A stretch of DNA of 64,000 nt from Euborellia annulipes (lineage: Eukaryota > Arthropoda > Insecta > Dermaptera > Anisolabididae), in NCBI GenBank assembly GCA_023213315.1, contig JAKCPI010005284.1, forward strand, positions 1 to 64,000. Direction: 5' to 3'. The notes under the pieces were generated by a model. That model was not told the origin of the DNA. It searched no databases and worked only from the letters and a program-made list of their open reading frames with translations. Position numbers and translations under genes: made by a program. This document shows, piece by piece, positions 33,818-45,399 of this stretch; the first letter of the stretch is position 1; every line of letters begins with the position of its first letter.

Positions 33818-36800
33818 ATGGGTTCATTTTTTGAACAAATTAAACAACTCTACGAACAGCAACTTTATAGCAATGTTGTTACTGTGGTAAGATTTCATTT
33901 CATTTATATCTTTAATATTATCATTTCTCATAATTAAATTTTTTTTTCAGTCGAATTTTATATTAACTGTGAGTGACCATTCACCAGATATGCTAACTCC
34001 TCACGGCAAATTTCAAACGTATGTTTATTGTGGAGATTCTCTTTATCATTTGAATCAATTAAGAAAAGCCGAAGCCATTTATCGAAAGGCTCTGCAATTC
34101 AAGAAGTCATTTATGAAATCCAAAGGCAGTTCAAAAACAACCACAGCAGATGGACAAAAAGATTTAATGCCTGATATTGGTGAGATCATTTTGTTTTATT
34201 TATTATATTTTTCCCTTTTCTTTATATAAAAACTTGACAATGTTATATATAGAATTAATATCACTTACATTCTTTCAATAATTCATTTATTCGTTCTTAG
34301 AATACACTATTTAATTATCTACTTCATTGTTTTTGCCCAAATCCGTCTTCATTCACATATCTATATAAATCTACATTAGTTTTCAAAACTCTTTCATTTG
34401 ATTCAGAAATTGCCTCATAAATACCTCGATTCAGAATTAACGAGTCAAAGGATATTTAACATAATATTTGAGTTTATTTTGTTGAAGGATCAAGATCTCC
34501 AGTTTATTGTTACACCAGTGGTTCCTATTGAAGGAATATGAGTTTCTGCCAGGGATCACTTGATCCACCAGCGAACTAATATATTATAATCACAAAAATT
34601 TTAGATAAATTTCCTTTGAGAGGTTGAAGTTAAAAACTTCACCTACCCATAGCATATTGTGCAAGCTGGTCGACTTTCTCATTGTGAGTTAGTCCTATAC
34701 CTGAATGGCTGGGAATCCACAAGAATGACCCCTCCATGGCTATCGACCTCACAGATGAAATTTCACTTATAATATCGATGATTATCTTTATTCTTAACAT
34801 TCCATATTAAATCTTATAAAATTTTTTTCAATTTCCAAAAATTTACGCGATTTTATGACAAAATTAAGACCATTTTATTTTCTTATTTTTATCATATTTT
34901 GATCTTTTTATTGTAAAGGTTTTGCAAAAATATCCCCCTACCAATCGATCTCTGGAATAGCCCATAGTTTGAGGATATCACTACAACTCACTTCTTGACC
35001 AATTTTTACTCACCATGCACTGTTTTGCATTTCAGTATACCACAGTAGTCTTAAACTAATGAACTTCCTGTCCCTTAATGCTTCTCATTTCTATTCATTC
35101 ACAACTCACTCAGCACATCCCTCTCAACCTTGTATGGTTTCTTGATCCGATTTAGGGCGGACAATGTGCCCAAGAGTCTCAGGGGAATGGGTGTCCATTC
35201 AGAGTAGTTTTGAGACTACCCAGTTATATTTACATTTAATTTAGTTGAAGGTGTGAAGGTCAACCCGAGTGAGAATGAAAATGCAATATATTATCTTTAA
35301 AATAATTATATTTATTCTCCAAACGTTCTTGTAAAAAACCTCAGACCTCTAGGGTTTCGGCCGCTGTGCTGCGTGCCTTCATCAGTGAGCCCTGGATCTA
35401 GATAATGCAAAATGAATTAGTTATAAATTAAAATTTATCATAGTCTTGTCGTAAGGTAAAAACATAATTTCGACAAGACTTTTTATGATAAATTTTAATT
35501 TATAACTAATTCATTTTGCATTATCTAGATCCAGAGCTCACTGATGAAGGCACGCAGCACAGCGGCCGAAACCCTAGAGGTCTGAGGTTTTTTACAAGAA
35601 CGTTTGGAGAATAAATATGATTATTTTAAAGATAATATATTGCATTTTCATTCTCAAATCATTCGGTCTGACTTGACCTTCACACCTTCAACTAAATATT
35701 TGTCTACAGTCCTGGTGAGTCAATTATTTACATTTAAGTCTGAATAAATTTCTTAAAAGTTGATAAATATATCTACTTACAATGACTCCTTGGCCGATAT
35801 CACTCACTTAACACTTTCTCACATTATTCATCTTTCCACAAATCAAAAAAAAATTTAAAATTTCTGGACCAATCATTTTCTGAGCTCTAAACATTTCAAT
35901 TATCAAAATGTATTCTAAATCTATGACAACGCATGCATTGTTATGGAGGGATTGTTAATTGTTATAAATATTTCGTTTTAAAAAAATATGAATTTTCAGC
36001 AACTTAATAATAAATTAATATAAAGAAAAGGAAAGAAGGCGGGGGAGCCAATCAAGCGTCTGTTTAGTGAATATTAAGACTGACGTTTCGAGTCTAATTT
36101 ATTACCTCATATACATGTAGCAACGATGACGTAGTAAATTTGGCCAGAAACGTCTTGCGGGAACTTGCTTATTTTAAACAATGATAAAACAAAAAGTACT
36201 GGAGATATCATTTTAATTATTTTTTTTTTTTACATAGCGGTACATTTAATTTATTGCTTTTTGAAAATATTTCGAAGGTAGCCACCGTTCTGCTCAAAAC
36301 ATTAGGAGAGTCGAAATCTGAAGCTCTGGACCACTTTGGCCAGCATTTCCGTGTAGATCTTGGCGATTGCATCACGAATATTGTTCTTCAACTGATCCAG
36401 GGCTTGTGGACGATTGGTATACACCAAGGATTTGAGATATGCCCGTAAAAAAAATCACAGGGTGATAAGTCTGTCGAGCGCACTGGCCACTCTAAATCAC
36501 CCCTTAAAGAGACACGATGTTTGGGGAAGTGTTCTCGCAAAAGAGACATGGAAATTCGTGCCCTGGCGCCGACTTGCGGGTACCACACATTCATTTCTTC
36601 AAGTTCAGGAAGAAAAAATTCTTGCACCATCTTCAAATAACGCTCAGAAGTGACAGATTTCGACTCTTCTAATGTATTGAGCAGAATCGTGACCAAGTTC
36701 CAAATATAATTTTCAAAAAACAATGAAAAAAAAATTTTTTTGAGAGGTTTTATTTTCGGCTCCTGCAGCTTTCCTTCTTTTTTAGTCCGCTTTGAGGTCA

Positions 36801-37925
36801 ACATTCTATCTTTCTTTTTCAATTTTTTTATAAATTGATTCAAATTTTCAAAGTGATCGATTGATCAGTGGCGTGGTTTCTAGATAGTCACTCCTTGCAC
36901 ATTAGCAATTTTTGAATTCCTTTATATATCCATCAAAATTTCCTAACTAATAATAATTTCTTTCTATTTTATTTATTTACAGAGATTAAATATCAAATTC
37001 ACTTGTGTCATGTTGGTCTTAAACAGTCGCATCAAGCAATCACAGTGCTTCAATCAATTCCTGGGAAACAACGCAACGCAAAAATAAATATGGCTTTAGC
37101 AAAGTTATACCAACAAGGCGGAATGGAACGTTCAGCGATTACCTCTTACAAAGAAGTCTTGAGGGTATTTGTCTTAACAAATCCATGTTGAAACCTTTTA
37201 ATTGGTAAGAAGAGATAAATAATTAATCGTCAGCAGCTGATTTTTATATTTCTTTAAGCTAATGGAGAAATAAAGCTGGGAAAAATTGATGCGAAGAAAG
37301 TCTCAATTGAAATTTTAAACTCATTGTCCGAATGACCAATTTTATTGAGCCATCTTCAGAGGTTAAAAAATGTTTAATAAAGTGGTACAGAAGCAAATCA
37401 TCTGTTGCTTATATCTATAATATCGCCTGCTGAGAATGCTGAGTGGATAAAGTCCGAAACAGCCTAACAAACTTTTCTCTCATTTGAGTGCCAAAATGGC
37501 GAAAATATTCTTTGTTATTGATTCTGGCCTATTAATTTGTTGACCGGCTATTTAAATGTAAGCTATATGTTTATAAAACTTTCAAACGCCTTTTCTCGAA
37601 TTGTTGAATCTCGGACTTTCGCCAGTCAGCATTCTCAGCAGGCAATATAATCAGGTCCGCAGGCAGGGGAATAAATCTCGGGCCCTTTAAGGTGTAATTC
37701 TTAATTGGTCATGAAAAATAACCCTCTGAATTAAACTCCTCGGATTTAATATTTAAACTTTTTTTTTTTTGAGAAAGTTGAGAGCCCCGTATTAATAAAT
37801 AGGTCCAGCCAGGCATGGGCGTGCCGGGGGGGGGGGGGGGGCTCCCCCCCCCCTCTCTTATAAAAAAAAAAAAAAAAATATATATATATATTTTTTCTTT
37901 TTTCCCCCCCCCACTCCCTAATTTA

Positions 37926-37956
<31 letters not shown>

Positions 37957-40900
37957 TCCCCCCCCCCCCCCCCCGCGGGGCCAGGCAGTCCTGAAAACAA
38001 GGATTATACGGAGAAACATTCTGCGTTTGTTTATACATCCGTCACCCATAACAACTCAATTAAACAAAATAAAGAAACTCTTAGGACATACGCACACGGG
38101 TGACTTTTGTCACGCAACAGTTTCTGTCACTGTCACCCTTCAAAATCTAACCTCGCCAACGAGTAGGTGACTGCTACGGTGATTTTTTTTTACAAATATT
38201 TAATTCAGATGTAAAATGGACTTCGAAGAGACAGCCGTTGTGTGCGCTCTTTTAATAAAAAATGATCGAAAAAAACGTAAACAAAAAGATAATTGACTAG
38301 GTAGAGCCTTGTTTGAAAAGGATGGAATTTTCCCAATCAATGCTCAAATAGACAGTTCATTAGCCAGTCAATATATCGTTAAAGATAGCAAGTTTGCGAG
38401 ATATGTTTGTGCTTATAATTGGGCAAAATTGCACCCCCTGGAGTCGAACCAGGACCTCCACGCTTTCGCGGCGGGTGGGGCAAAAAGATTATTGGAATTC
38501 ATCCAATTTGGAGTAACAGATTAATTTTATACCCTACATGAAAAATTGAAAAATTATTCCGATTTTTTTTAAATTGTTATAGAATGAATGTAACAAGTTT
38601 CGATTATTTACTGGAACTCTTAAAACCAGTTACCAGTTTTAAAACTATTAAATTTCAAAATACTAATATGCGTGGAGCTATTCCTCCCGAAGAACGGCTA
38701 GCGATTACTTCCAACGTTACAAACTTTCCCCCGTGTGCGCATGTGAGCGTGACAGTCGTGACTGAGATGTTGCTTGCCCTAGTGACAAATAAGTCACTAT
38801 ACTGTCACGTCACTTAGTGTGCGCTACTCCCATAGAAACCTATGTAATGTGACGGCTCATACTGCTAATGACAAAAGTCACCCGTGTGCGCGTGCCCTCA
38901 AAGAACTGAAGATGATGCAATAAAATTTGTAAAAGGAAGTTTAAGTGTTCAATATTCAGCTTGTTTAATAGACAGCTTCCTTTTCCTTTTCTCCACGTTT
39001 CCAGTTCATATATTCCTTTAATTATTGTTTGTAACCAAAGTCGGCTTCCTAAAGGAACACGGGATAAGTTAAGATTTTGGCAAAATATCCTTGGTTCTTT
39101 GTTTTTATTTTGTCAACATCTTAATTTATCTAGCTGGGTACATTAATTATTTATTCTCAACAGAGTTATAAAAGCACGATGGCTGGCAGCCACGATTCTC
39201 TCTTAAATACGAATTAAAAGTGATCAAGTGTTTGTATAAGTCTCAAAATATCAAATGATTCTCGTTCTTGTTCAATAGACATGAAAGACAGGAAACCGCC
39301 TCAGACTCGCCGATTTTTTATTATCTCCATTTACATAAAATTATTTTTTCCCTCGTAAAGTTGCAGTTCAATATTTATAAATAAATTTTTTAATTCCTTT
39401 AGAAATCAGTTTTTCCAAAAGGTTTTTATTTTTCGAACCTAGAGGGTTGGCAAACTTAATAATTTACTTTAAGTTGTGAAAGAGCAGCAAAGAAAAGAAA
39501 GCCTTTGGATGCCAAATGCTAAAAGGAGACGTTTCGGACAAAATTTATTCGCCCATCTTCAGTTCAGACCTTACTACAAAATATATATATCTATTTATAT
39601 AGTACAACAATGATTCAAAAATTAAATTACATTAAGATCTTACTAGGTTTATATATATATGACCTTTTGTGCAAAAAGACCAATGATAACTTTTGTGCCG
39701 AAAAAAATTAAAAACCCAAAAAGAATGAAAAAAAAAGAAAAAATTTTGTCCGAAACGTCTCCTTTCGGCATTTGGCGTACAAAGGCTTCTTTTCTTTGGT
39801 GCCCCTGTACTTACTCTTTCCCAACTTGTAACATCAACAGCAACTTCTCCCCGGATTATAATTTACTTTAATTTAAAATTAAAAATTTAAAAAATTAATA
39901 CTTTTCAACTAGAGCCTACTATCGAAATTTAAAATTGATTGTTTCTTCCAGGATAGACAAAAAACACAATTAAATTAAAATAATTTTTCTTTCCCCCCCG
40001 AAGGAATGTCCTTTTGCTCTTGAAGCAGCTGATGGTCTGCTCAGCCTTGGCGTTAAAGGAATCGAAGTTAATTCACTTGTCATCGAAGCCTCTAATTCAG
40101 GATCTAATTGTGAATGGTAATATTTTATATTTTCACTTTCATGTATCCGTTTTCGAATAATTATTGACATGACAACGTCTTACAATGCATGTTTGCATAG
40201 TGGCCGGGTAAGGAGGCATGCACGAAAAAGTTAGCGGCTTGAATAACTCCTCTGTCTCAAGAGGTATAATTATGTTGAATATACGGGAAAGAATGAGTTT
40301 TCAGCTAAAGATTTCACCATTTATTTTTTTTGCTATCATTTCACTTTATTATTATTATTATTTTAGGTTGAATACTTGGATCAAGGCTTTAGCGCAAATG
40401 TATAATCGTGAATATCCCCAAGCGATTGCAACGTTTCGGTATCTTGATGAAAGGACTCCTCTGCAAAATAATATTCAAGTATTGCTAAGCACAGCTGAAT
40501 GTTATAATGCTGCTGGTGAAACAAACAATGCTCTTCTACTTTTACAAAAAGTAAGTGGCTGTTGTGCTTTCTTTTTGCCAGGCCGGATCTAATGCACAGT
40601 TGTCAGTTAAAGCAGAGGTTCCCAAACTATTTTGGTTCCCGCCTAAGTAATTTATTTATAAAATATATGTATTCAATAGTAATAAAAATAAGGTATGATA
40701 AATATATGTAATTATAATAATACTAAAGGATAGGCCGGTTAATCCGTTGATCCGAGACCGAATAATAGGGATTCTACTTTTAACATTTTTTGTGAGTTGA
40801 TTTTTGCTGGTGAATAAAAAAATATCCCTTCCACCTAGCCTAATTGTCTTTGTCTATATCTGCATTTGTTCCTTTGCGGAAGATGAAAATAATATCTAAT

Positions 40901-43900
40901 CTATTAATTTGTTTTATTTTTTAGGTTCGTTCGTTAGATCCTCAAATGGACAGAGGTCTTGATCTGCTGGCTTGTCTACTTTATAAGGAACATCGTTTTT
41001 CTGAATTAGAGAAATTAATACAAAATTTGCCTTCGATTGAAGAGTACACAACGAGTCATTGGATTGTTTGGGCTTATTTATTCTTCTCACAAAAGAAACT
41101 CACTAAAGCTGCTTATTATGCTCATAAGGTTTGAATTTAAATTTTTTTCTATCAAAATAGAAAATTTATATTAAATGCTATTCGGTTCAAACTTTTTCAT
41201 TCATCCTCGCCATTAATTCTTCTTTTGAAAAATATATATTTTTTTTAATGTCTTTTTCGCCCTTGGCCCGTAGCACAGTGGTAGAACCACTCGCTATTGA
41301 TTATTCTAAAGAAATATTTTTTTTTTCATTTACCGCATATTATAATTAAAATTTGTTTGGGTTGCCCGCAGGCTTGCAAATGCTCACCACGTTCAGTCGA
41401 AGCTCTGATTTTAAAAGCTACCATTCTGAAAGATCTTGGCAAATTTCAAGAAGCCGTCGTCCATTTCCGTGAATCCTTGCAGATTGCTCCGTTCCGTTAT
41501 GAAGCCCACGTTGGATTGATTGATTGTTATATCGAGCTGCATCGACCTCGGGAGGCGATCACTTTGGCTAGTAATTCAAGTAAACAACTCGGACATACTC
41601 CTAGAGCTCTCACAGTTAGTACAAACAAATCATTTATTTTAATTTAATCCAAATTAAAAATAATTTTCTTTTTTCTTTTTTAGCTATATGCCACAGCTTT
41701 GACGAAAGATCCCGTTACTATAATGAAAGCGAGGTCTGTCTTAGAGAGGGCTCTATCTCTAGATGAACACTATCTCCCAGCAATCTATCTCCTAGCTCAA
41801 CTTTATGAACAGGTAACCGGTGCGGTGTTGAATGGTTCAATTGAAATGTTTAGAAATTTTATTTTAATAACATATTCACTTGATTAATTTCTTATCCTTT
41901 TAGGACATGGCTTTAGAAGCGGCCATCACTCTCCTTGAGAAACAAGTTGATGTTCACTCTACATGTAAACTTCATATGATGTTGGCTGATCTTCTCGAAA
42001 AGGTTCACGAAGAGGCGAGGGCGTTTGATCATTATAGCATTGCACTCAAGTATGTCTTTTATTACATTCATTATTCTAATATATAAACTCATTTAAATAA
42101 TATTCGTTTTTGTTTTTTTAGTTTAGACCCAAGTAATTTACGAGCACTTCAAGCACTTCATCGTTTAGACACTTCGCCAAGCAAATTAGATTCGAATTAT
42201 TATATAGCGTCAGGCTCTCAAGATGAGGAACCCGCAGAAGAAAAAATTGCTGATTCAGATAATGAGGTACCGGTATGCATTTCTAGTTTTCATTTTAAAA
42301 TTAAACTCATAGAGTTATTCTTTATTTATTAAAATTATAAATATTGAATGTGGTTGAGTCATATTATTAGAGGAGAAAAAACAGACTTGTCTCAAACATC
42401 AATTTGTTTGTAAATATTTTGGTCCCTCTACAGGGAATATTCTCAGTGCAATTTTGAGACTTTGGCATTGAAATAAAAATATAAATAAATAATCAGGAGC
42501 TGATGTTGCTCACTTAAATGTGTCCCGTCCTTATTCTTATTCTTTTTTCTTATTTTCTACTGGGTGCATATAACCAGTTAGATCGTTTCTCAAAAAATAA
42601 TAAATAAATAAATTGATCTTTGAGGGAAACAAGTTTGAGTTTTTCTCCTTCATTATCACACCTAATATCATACATCTATTTTACTGGTAGAGTAGATTTT
42701 CAAAGCATTTAATCTGGAAAAGATATGGGAAAAAGTGGGACCAAAATAATCTTTGTATCTCTGTCTATCTGTTTGTGTTTTAAATGTCTCAAATCGAGCT
42801 CGATTGTGATTTTTGAAATCGGCAGGTCCAGCCAATGTAAGCTTTTCGATCCAGTAGATGTTTCGAGATATCCTTAAGGATATATACTTAGGCTTATCTT
42901 CATTGATTTTGGAAAAACGTCTCCTTTTCTAAAATCTAACTACAGCCACCAAATCTTATTTGTTAGTTATATTTACTACGCAGCGTGTCAAAAATAATGG
43001 AACATTTTATTTCTTCTCAAAAAGACCTATTCTAATCTATCTTAATGTTTCTGAAATTTATTAAACATTTAATATGAAATAGCTTATACATTTCTAAGTA
43101 AATTTAACACAAATCCAATTTAAATAAAACAAAGACAAAATTTTAAGGAGTCAAAAAAAATCCAAGACATAGGCAGCCAAAATTATTTCTTTTATTGTTG
43201 CCGTTCCAGGCTGACGTTTCGGCCACTGGTCTAGGCCATCTTCAGAGCCGGAGGCGAGAATAAATGAAAATTACAATTTCAGCGACACACATTCGCATGA
43301 ACGGAGCGCTCATAGGACAACTCGCTGAAATTGTAATTTTCATTTATTCTTGCCTCCGGCTCTGAAGATGGCCTAGACCAGTGGCCGAAACGTCAGCCTG
43401 GAACGGCAATAATAAAAGAAATAATTTTGGCTGCCAATGTCTTGGATTTTTTTTGACTCCTTAATAATACTCTCAGCCACAAAGACATACCTCAAAAGAC
43501 AAAAATGTCAAAATTTTTTTATTAACACCAAAATTCTAAAATTTATAAATAATTTTTCCATTTCAGTTTTTCTGTCTACTTTATTGGATATTCTTATAAA
43601 AACAAAATTTTTAATTAATTAATATCCAACAAAAACATATCGAGATTATGTTGATTTGTCCCTAAAATTGAAAATCGACATATTTTTTCTTTATTTTATT
43701 TAAATTGTATTAAATTGATTAAAATGATTTGTATTTGTGTTAAATTTATTTAGAAATGTATAAGATATTTCAAATTAAATGTTTCTTAAATTAGAATTAA
43801 GGTAGATTAGATCAGGTCTACTTAAGAAGCAACAAAATTTTTAGTTTTTTTTTTTTTTGATGCGCAGTGTATTTATTAATTTAATAAAAAGACGTTGATT

Positions 43901-44463
43901 GTGGTCGAAAAATAATTTCTATTCGAATTATTTCAAATGAATATTGATTTTTGATTTCTTCCTGTAGATTTTGAGTACTTCCGTCTTTTCAATAGTAGCT
44001 GCTGACGTAGTTGCATAAGTCTAGTAAAGTTAATAGAGAAAGGGTTATTAAGTAATTTGCTCTTAGATGAGGATTAATACAATATACGTAGAATATGACG
44101 CCTTTATCACATAATATAATATTTTCTCACATCATAATTCATAATAAAAAAAATTGAAAATTTGATACCAATTAATGTTTGGGCATGTCAAATATAAAAT
44201 ATCAAAATTTATGACAACATGCACATTGTTAGGGCTGAGGGAAGAGGGGATTACTCAATAGCGAGCTGCATAGAAGAGAGGCCCGAGATTGGAAGGGAGA
44301 TCTCGACAGGTGCAAGGGGGTGGAGGTGCTCTTTAGATGCGAATTAGCTCACAAGCTCAAATATAATAATAAAAATAATTCTCTTTTTTAGCCTGATCAA
44401 GTTCATGCATCTGATACGGAAGCAATGTGGTCTGATATGGATTTGGAGTTAAATAGCCAATAA
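33818..44463 (+). CDS. ANAPC7: Anaphase-promoting complex subunit 7 (TPR protein), 11 exons
   Basis: TPR scaffold subunit of the APC/C ubiquitin ligase that drives mitotic exit (family knowledge). Exons: 33818-33886, 33951-34179, 36983-37164, 40004-40116, 40367-40550, 40925-41128, 41372-41614, 41684-41812, 41904-42049, 42122-42272, 44392-44463. The phases close to 573 residues, against about 565 in human. Recognisable blocks: AKINMALAKLYQQGGMERSAITSYKEVLR, here in two parts around KLYQQ; WIKALAQMYN; ALILKATILKDLGKFQEAVVHF around residue 400; FDHYSIALNLDPSNLRALQ; and an acidic tail ending MWSDMDLELNSQ. TPR hallmarks (A/G at 8 and 20, P at 32) recur. The exon 10 donor could instead be at 42267, which keeps the frame but is weaker. 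Intron 2 and introns 3 and 10 hold most of the transposons. Confidence 0.94.
34633..34738 (-). pseudogene. Non-LTR retrotransposon RNase H fragment
   Basis: Minus strand reads SFLWIPSHSGIGLTHNEKVD then QLAQYAMG, matching the WIPSHxGIxxNExxDxLA block of LINE RNase H domains, with two extra residues (LT). No further open reading to either side. It lies in ANAPC7 intron 2. Confidence 0.7.
35340..35389 (-). ncRNA. Hammerhead ribozyme-like motif, inverted partner
   Basis: Identical on the minus strand to 35537-35586, in the other arm of the same palindrome. Confidence 0.68.
35537..35586 (+). ncRNA. Hammerhead ribozyme-like motif with complete helix III
   Basis: Stem I CTCA (35537-35540) with TGAG (35583-35586). 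CTGATGA at 35541-35547. Stem II GGC (35549-35551), bulged A, CGC, hexaloop, GCG, GCC (35565-35567). GAAA at 35568-35571. Helix III: A-C-C (35571-35573), loop CTAGA, G-G-T (35579-35581). GTC at 35580-35582 gives the expected cleavage site after 35582. Every core base is present. The one departure is an extra A (35548) between CTGATGA and stem II. Confidence 0.7.
36159..36720 (-). pseudogene. Mariner/Tc1-like transposase relic
   Basis: Minus-strand translation contains SERYLKMVQEFFLPELEEMN, then WPVRSTDLSPCDFFYG, and after a frameshift YTNRPQALDQLKNNIRDAI and QNGGYL, in the order seen in these transposases. The D of SPCDFF is kept. The terminal repeat GCGGGAACTTGCTTATTTTA at 36159 matches the element at 44821. 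It lies in ANAPC7 intron 2. Confidence 0.8.
37800..37990. repeat. Homopolymer-rich block
   Basis: Successive runs of G, C, A, TA, T, C, T, A and C within about 180 bp. It has the look of collapsed MITE ends; copy number and base accuracy here are doubtful. Confidence 0.5.
38083..38897 (+). mobile_element. PIF/Harbinger element remnant
   Basis: Inverted ends CGCACACGGGTGACTTTTGTC and GACAAAAGTCACCCGTGTGC. Inside, frames read MDFEETAVVCALLIKNDRKK (38217) and, from 38584, MNVTSFDYLLELLKPV and IPPEERLAIT, the N-terminal part of HARBI1-type nucleases. The catalytic part is deleted and the frame is broken. It lies in ANAPC7 intron 3. Confidence 0.75.
38431..38482 (-). other. tRNA 3'-half-like insertion inside the Harbinger remnant
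   Basis: On the minus strand a perfect T arm is visible: CCTGG, loop TTCGACT, CCAGG (38437-38453), followed by an acceptor-like GGGTGCA. The 5' half does not fold as a tRNA. Confidence 0.4.
39475..39826. mobile_element. Hammerhead-bearing foldback, family 4
   Basis: Inverted arms share TTTGGAT/CGCCAAATG-type blocks and GGAGACGTTTCGGACAAAAT. The minus-strand core at 39528-39562 has CTGAAGA, GGGC...GTCC stem II, GAAA, C, GTC, but stem I is weak. A related truncated foldback is at 61700-61829. It lies in ANAPC7 intron 3. Confidence 0.7.
40166..40320 (+). repeat. Dispersed ~150-bp repeat, copy 2, in ANAPC7 intron 4
   Basis: Second copy of the repeat at 3400-3545. It ends about 45 bp before the exon 5 acceptor, so it supplies part of the sequence near the branch point. 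Confidence 0.7.
43209..43249 (-). ncRNA. Hammerhead ribozyme-like motif, inverted partner (family 5)
   Basis: Reverse complement copy of 43358-43398 in the left arm, with the same core and stems. Confidence 0.56.
43358..43398 (+). ncRNA. Hammerhead ribozyme-like motif (family 5)
   Basis: Stem I GGCT (43358-43361) with AGCC (43395-43398). CTGAAGA 43362-43368, T, stem II GGCC (43370-43373) with GGCC (43383-43386), GAAA 43387-43390, C, GTC 43392-43394. Confidence 0.58.
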
Positions 44464-44820
44464 GACAAATATTATTATTATTATTATATAATCATCGTCG
44501 AAATAATCATTATCTTCCAATTATTTATTATCCTTATATATATATAGAACTTAATTAGAAAACCTAAAATATATGTTAGAAACATAGATTCTTCATTCAT
44601 TCTATTATAGTAAATTTGCCTTATATTAAAAAAAAATATATATTGCACTAATTTCAATTGGCAAAATAACATCTAAGACTACGCACAACATTCTCTCTAT
44701 TTTTAGTCTGTCATTTCTTAGGAAGCCTACAAAGGAAAAAAAACAATTATTCTTAGAAAGAGGCGAGGCGAATGAGTCCCTCCTTCGGAACAGATCTCAT
44801 TCACCTCTCCCTAATAAAGG

Positions 44821-45393
44821 GTGCGGCGCGGGAACTTCCTTATTTTATAAAATTATAAGACAAAAAGTATTGGAGATATCATTTTTAGAAATCTGAAGTT
44901 TTGGGCCAGCATTTTCGTGACGATCTTGACGATAGCATCACGAATCATGTTCTTCAGTTGACCCAGGGATACCGGACGATTAGTATAGTCTACGCCAAGG
45001 ATTTGAAATATCCCCTTAAAAAAACCCCAGGGTAATAAGTCTGGCAAGCGCACTGGTCACTCTAAATCACCCCTTAAAGAGATAAGACGTTTGGACAAGT
45101 GTTCGTGCAAGAGAGACAAGGAAATTCGTGCCGTCATGCTGGTACCATACATCCCTCACATCCATTTGTTCAAGTTCAGGAAGAAAAAATTCTTTCACCT
45201 TCTTCAAATAATGCTCAGAAGTGACAAAACTTCAGATTTCGACTCCCAATTTTTTGAACAGAACGGTGGCTACCTTCAAGATATCATTTTTAAAAAGAAA
45301 TGAAAAAAATTTAAAGGTACCGCTATGCAAAAAAAAAAAAAAATTAAAATGATAAATCCAGTACATTTATAAGTAAGTTCCCGCCCCGCACAC
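44821..45393 (-). mobile_element. Tc1/mariner-like element with decayed transposase
   Basis: Terminal inverted repeats GTGCGGCGCGGGAACTTCC and GGAAC-type GTAAGTTCCCGCCCCGCAC. Minus-strand pieces such as YTNRPVSLGQLKNMIRDAIV match the relic at 36159-36720. Many frameshifts. It lies downstream of ANAPC7. Confidence 0.75.
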
Positions 45394-45399
45394 TGTATA

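Larger units (their letters stand above)
35239..35697. mobile_element. Hammerhead-bearing foldback, family 3
   Basis: A 459-bp near-perfect palindrome in ANAPC7 intron 2. Both arms contain the same hammerhead-like motif and extend to TTTAGTTGAAGGTGTGAAGG outer ends. The arms differ only in a short stretch next to TTGACCTT, and the central spacer is about 40 bp. Confidence 0.85.
43143..43464. mobile_element. Hammerhead-bearing foldback, family 5
   Basis: Arms of about 140 bp, nearly perfect, with a loop of about 40 bp. The outer part reads TTAAGGAGTCAAAAAAAATC and GGCAGCC; the inner part carries the motif in both arms. Confidence 0.85.
42975..43875. mobile_element. Mariner-like TIR element split by a hammerhead foldback
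   Basis: The left half (42975-43142) and right half (43465-43875) are inverted relatives ending in GCAGCGTGTCAAAA and TTTTTTGATGCGCAGTG near TA. The right half matches 52377-52723. The foldback 43143-43464 lies between them. It lies in ANAPC7 intron 10. Confidence 0.65.

Noticed and set aside
36060..36155. Further hammerhead motif near GACGTTTCG and AGAAACGTC
   Set aside because: The core is too decayed: no clear CTGANGA at the right spacing and no stem II. Similar decayed traces at 17985-18015, 26470-26505 and 37300-37370 were also left out.
37709..38038. 109-residue minus-strand open frame rich in Gly, Lys, Phe and Pro
   Set aside because: Produced by homopolymer runs of G, C, A and T; no protein-like composition.
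41262..41300. tRNA-like GTAGCACAGTGGTAGAACC in ANAPC7 intron 6
   Set aside because: Resembles a 5' tRNA half or SINE head, but no B box or acceptor pairing follows, so I do not call a tRNA.
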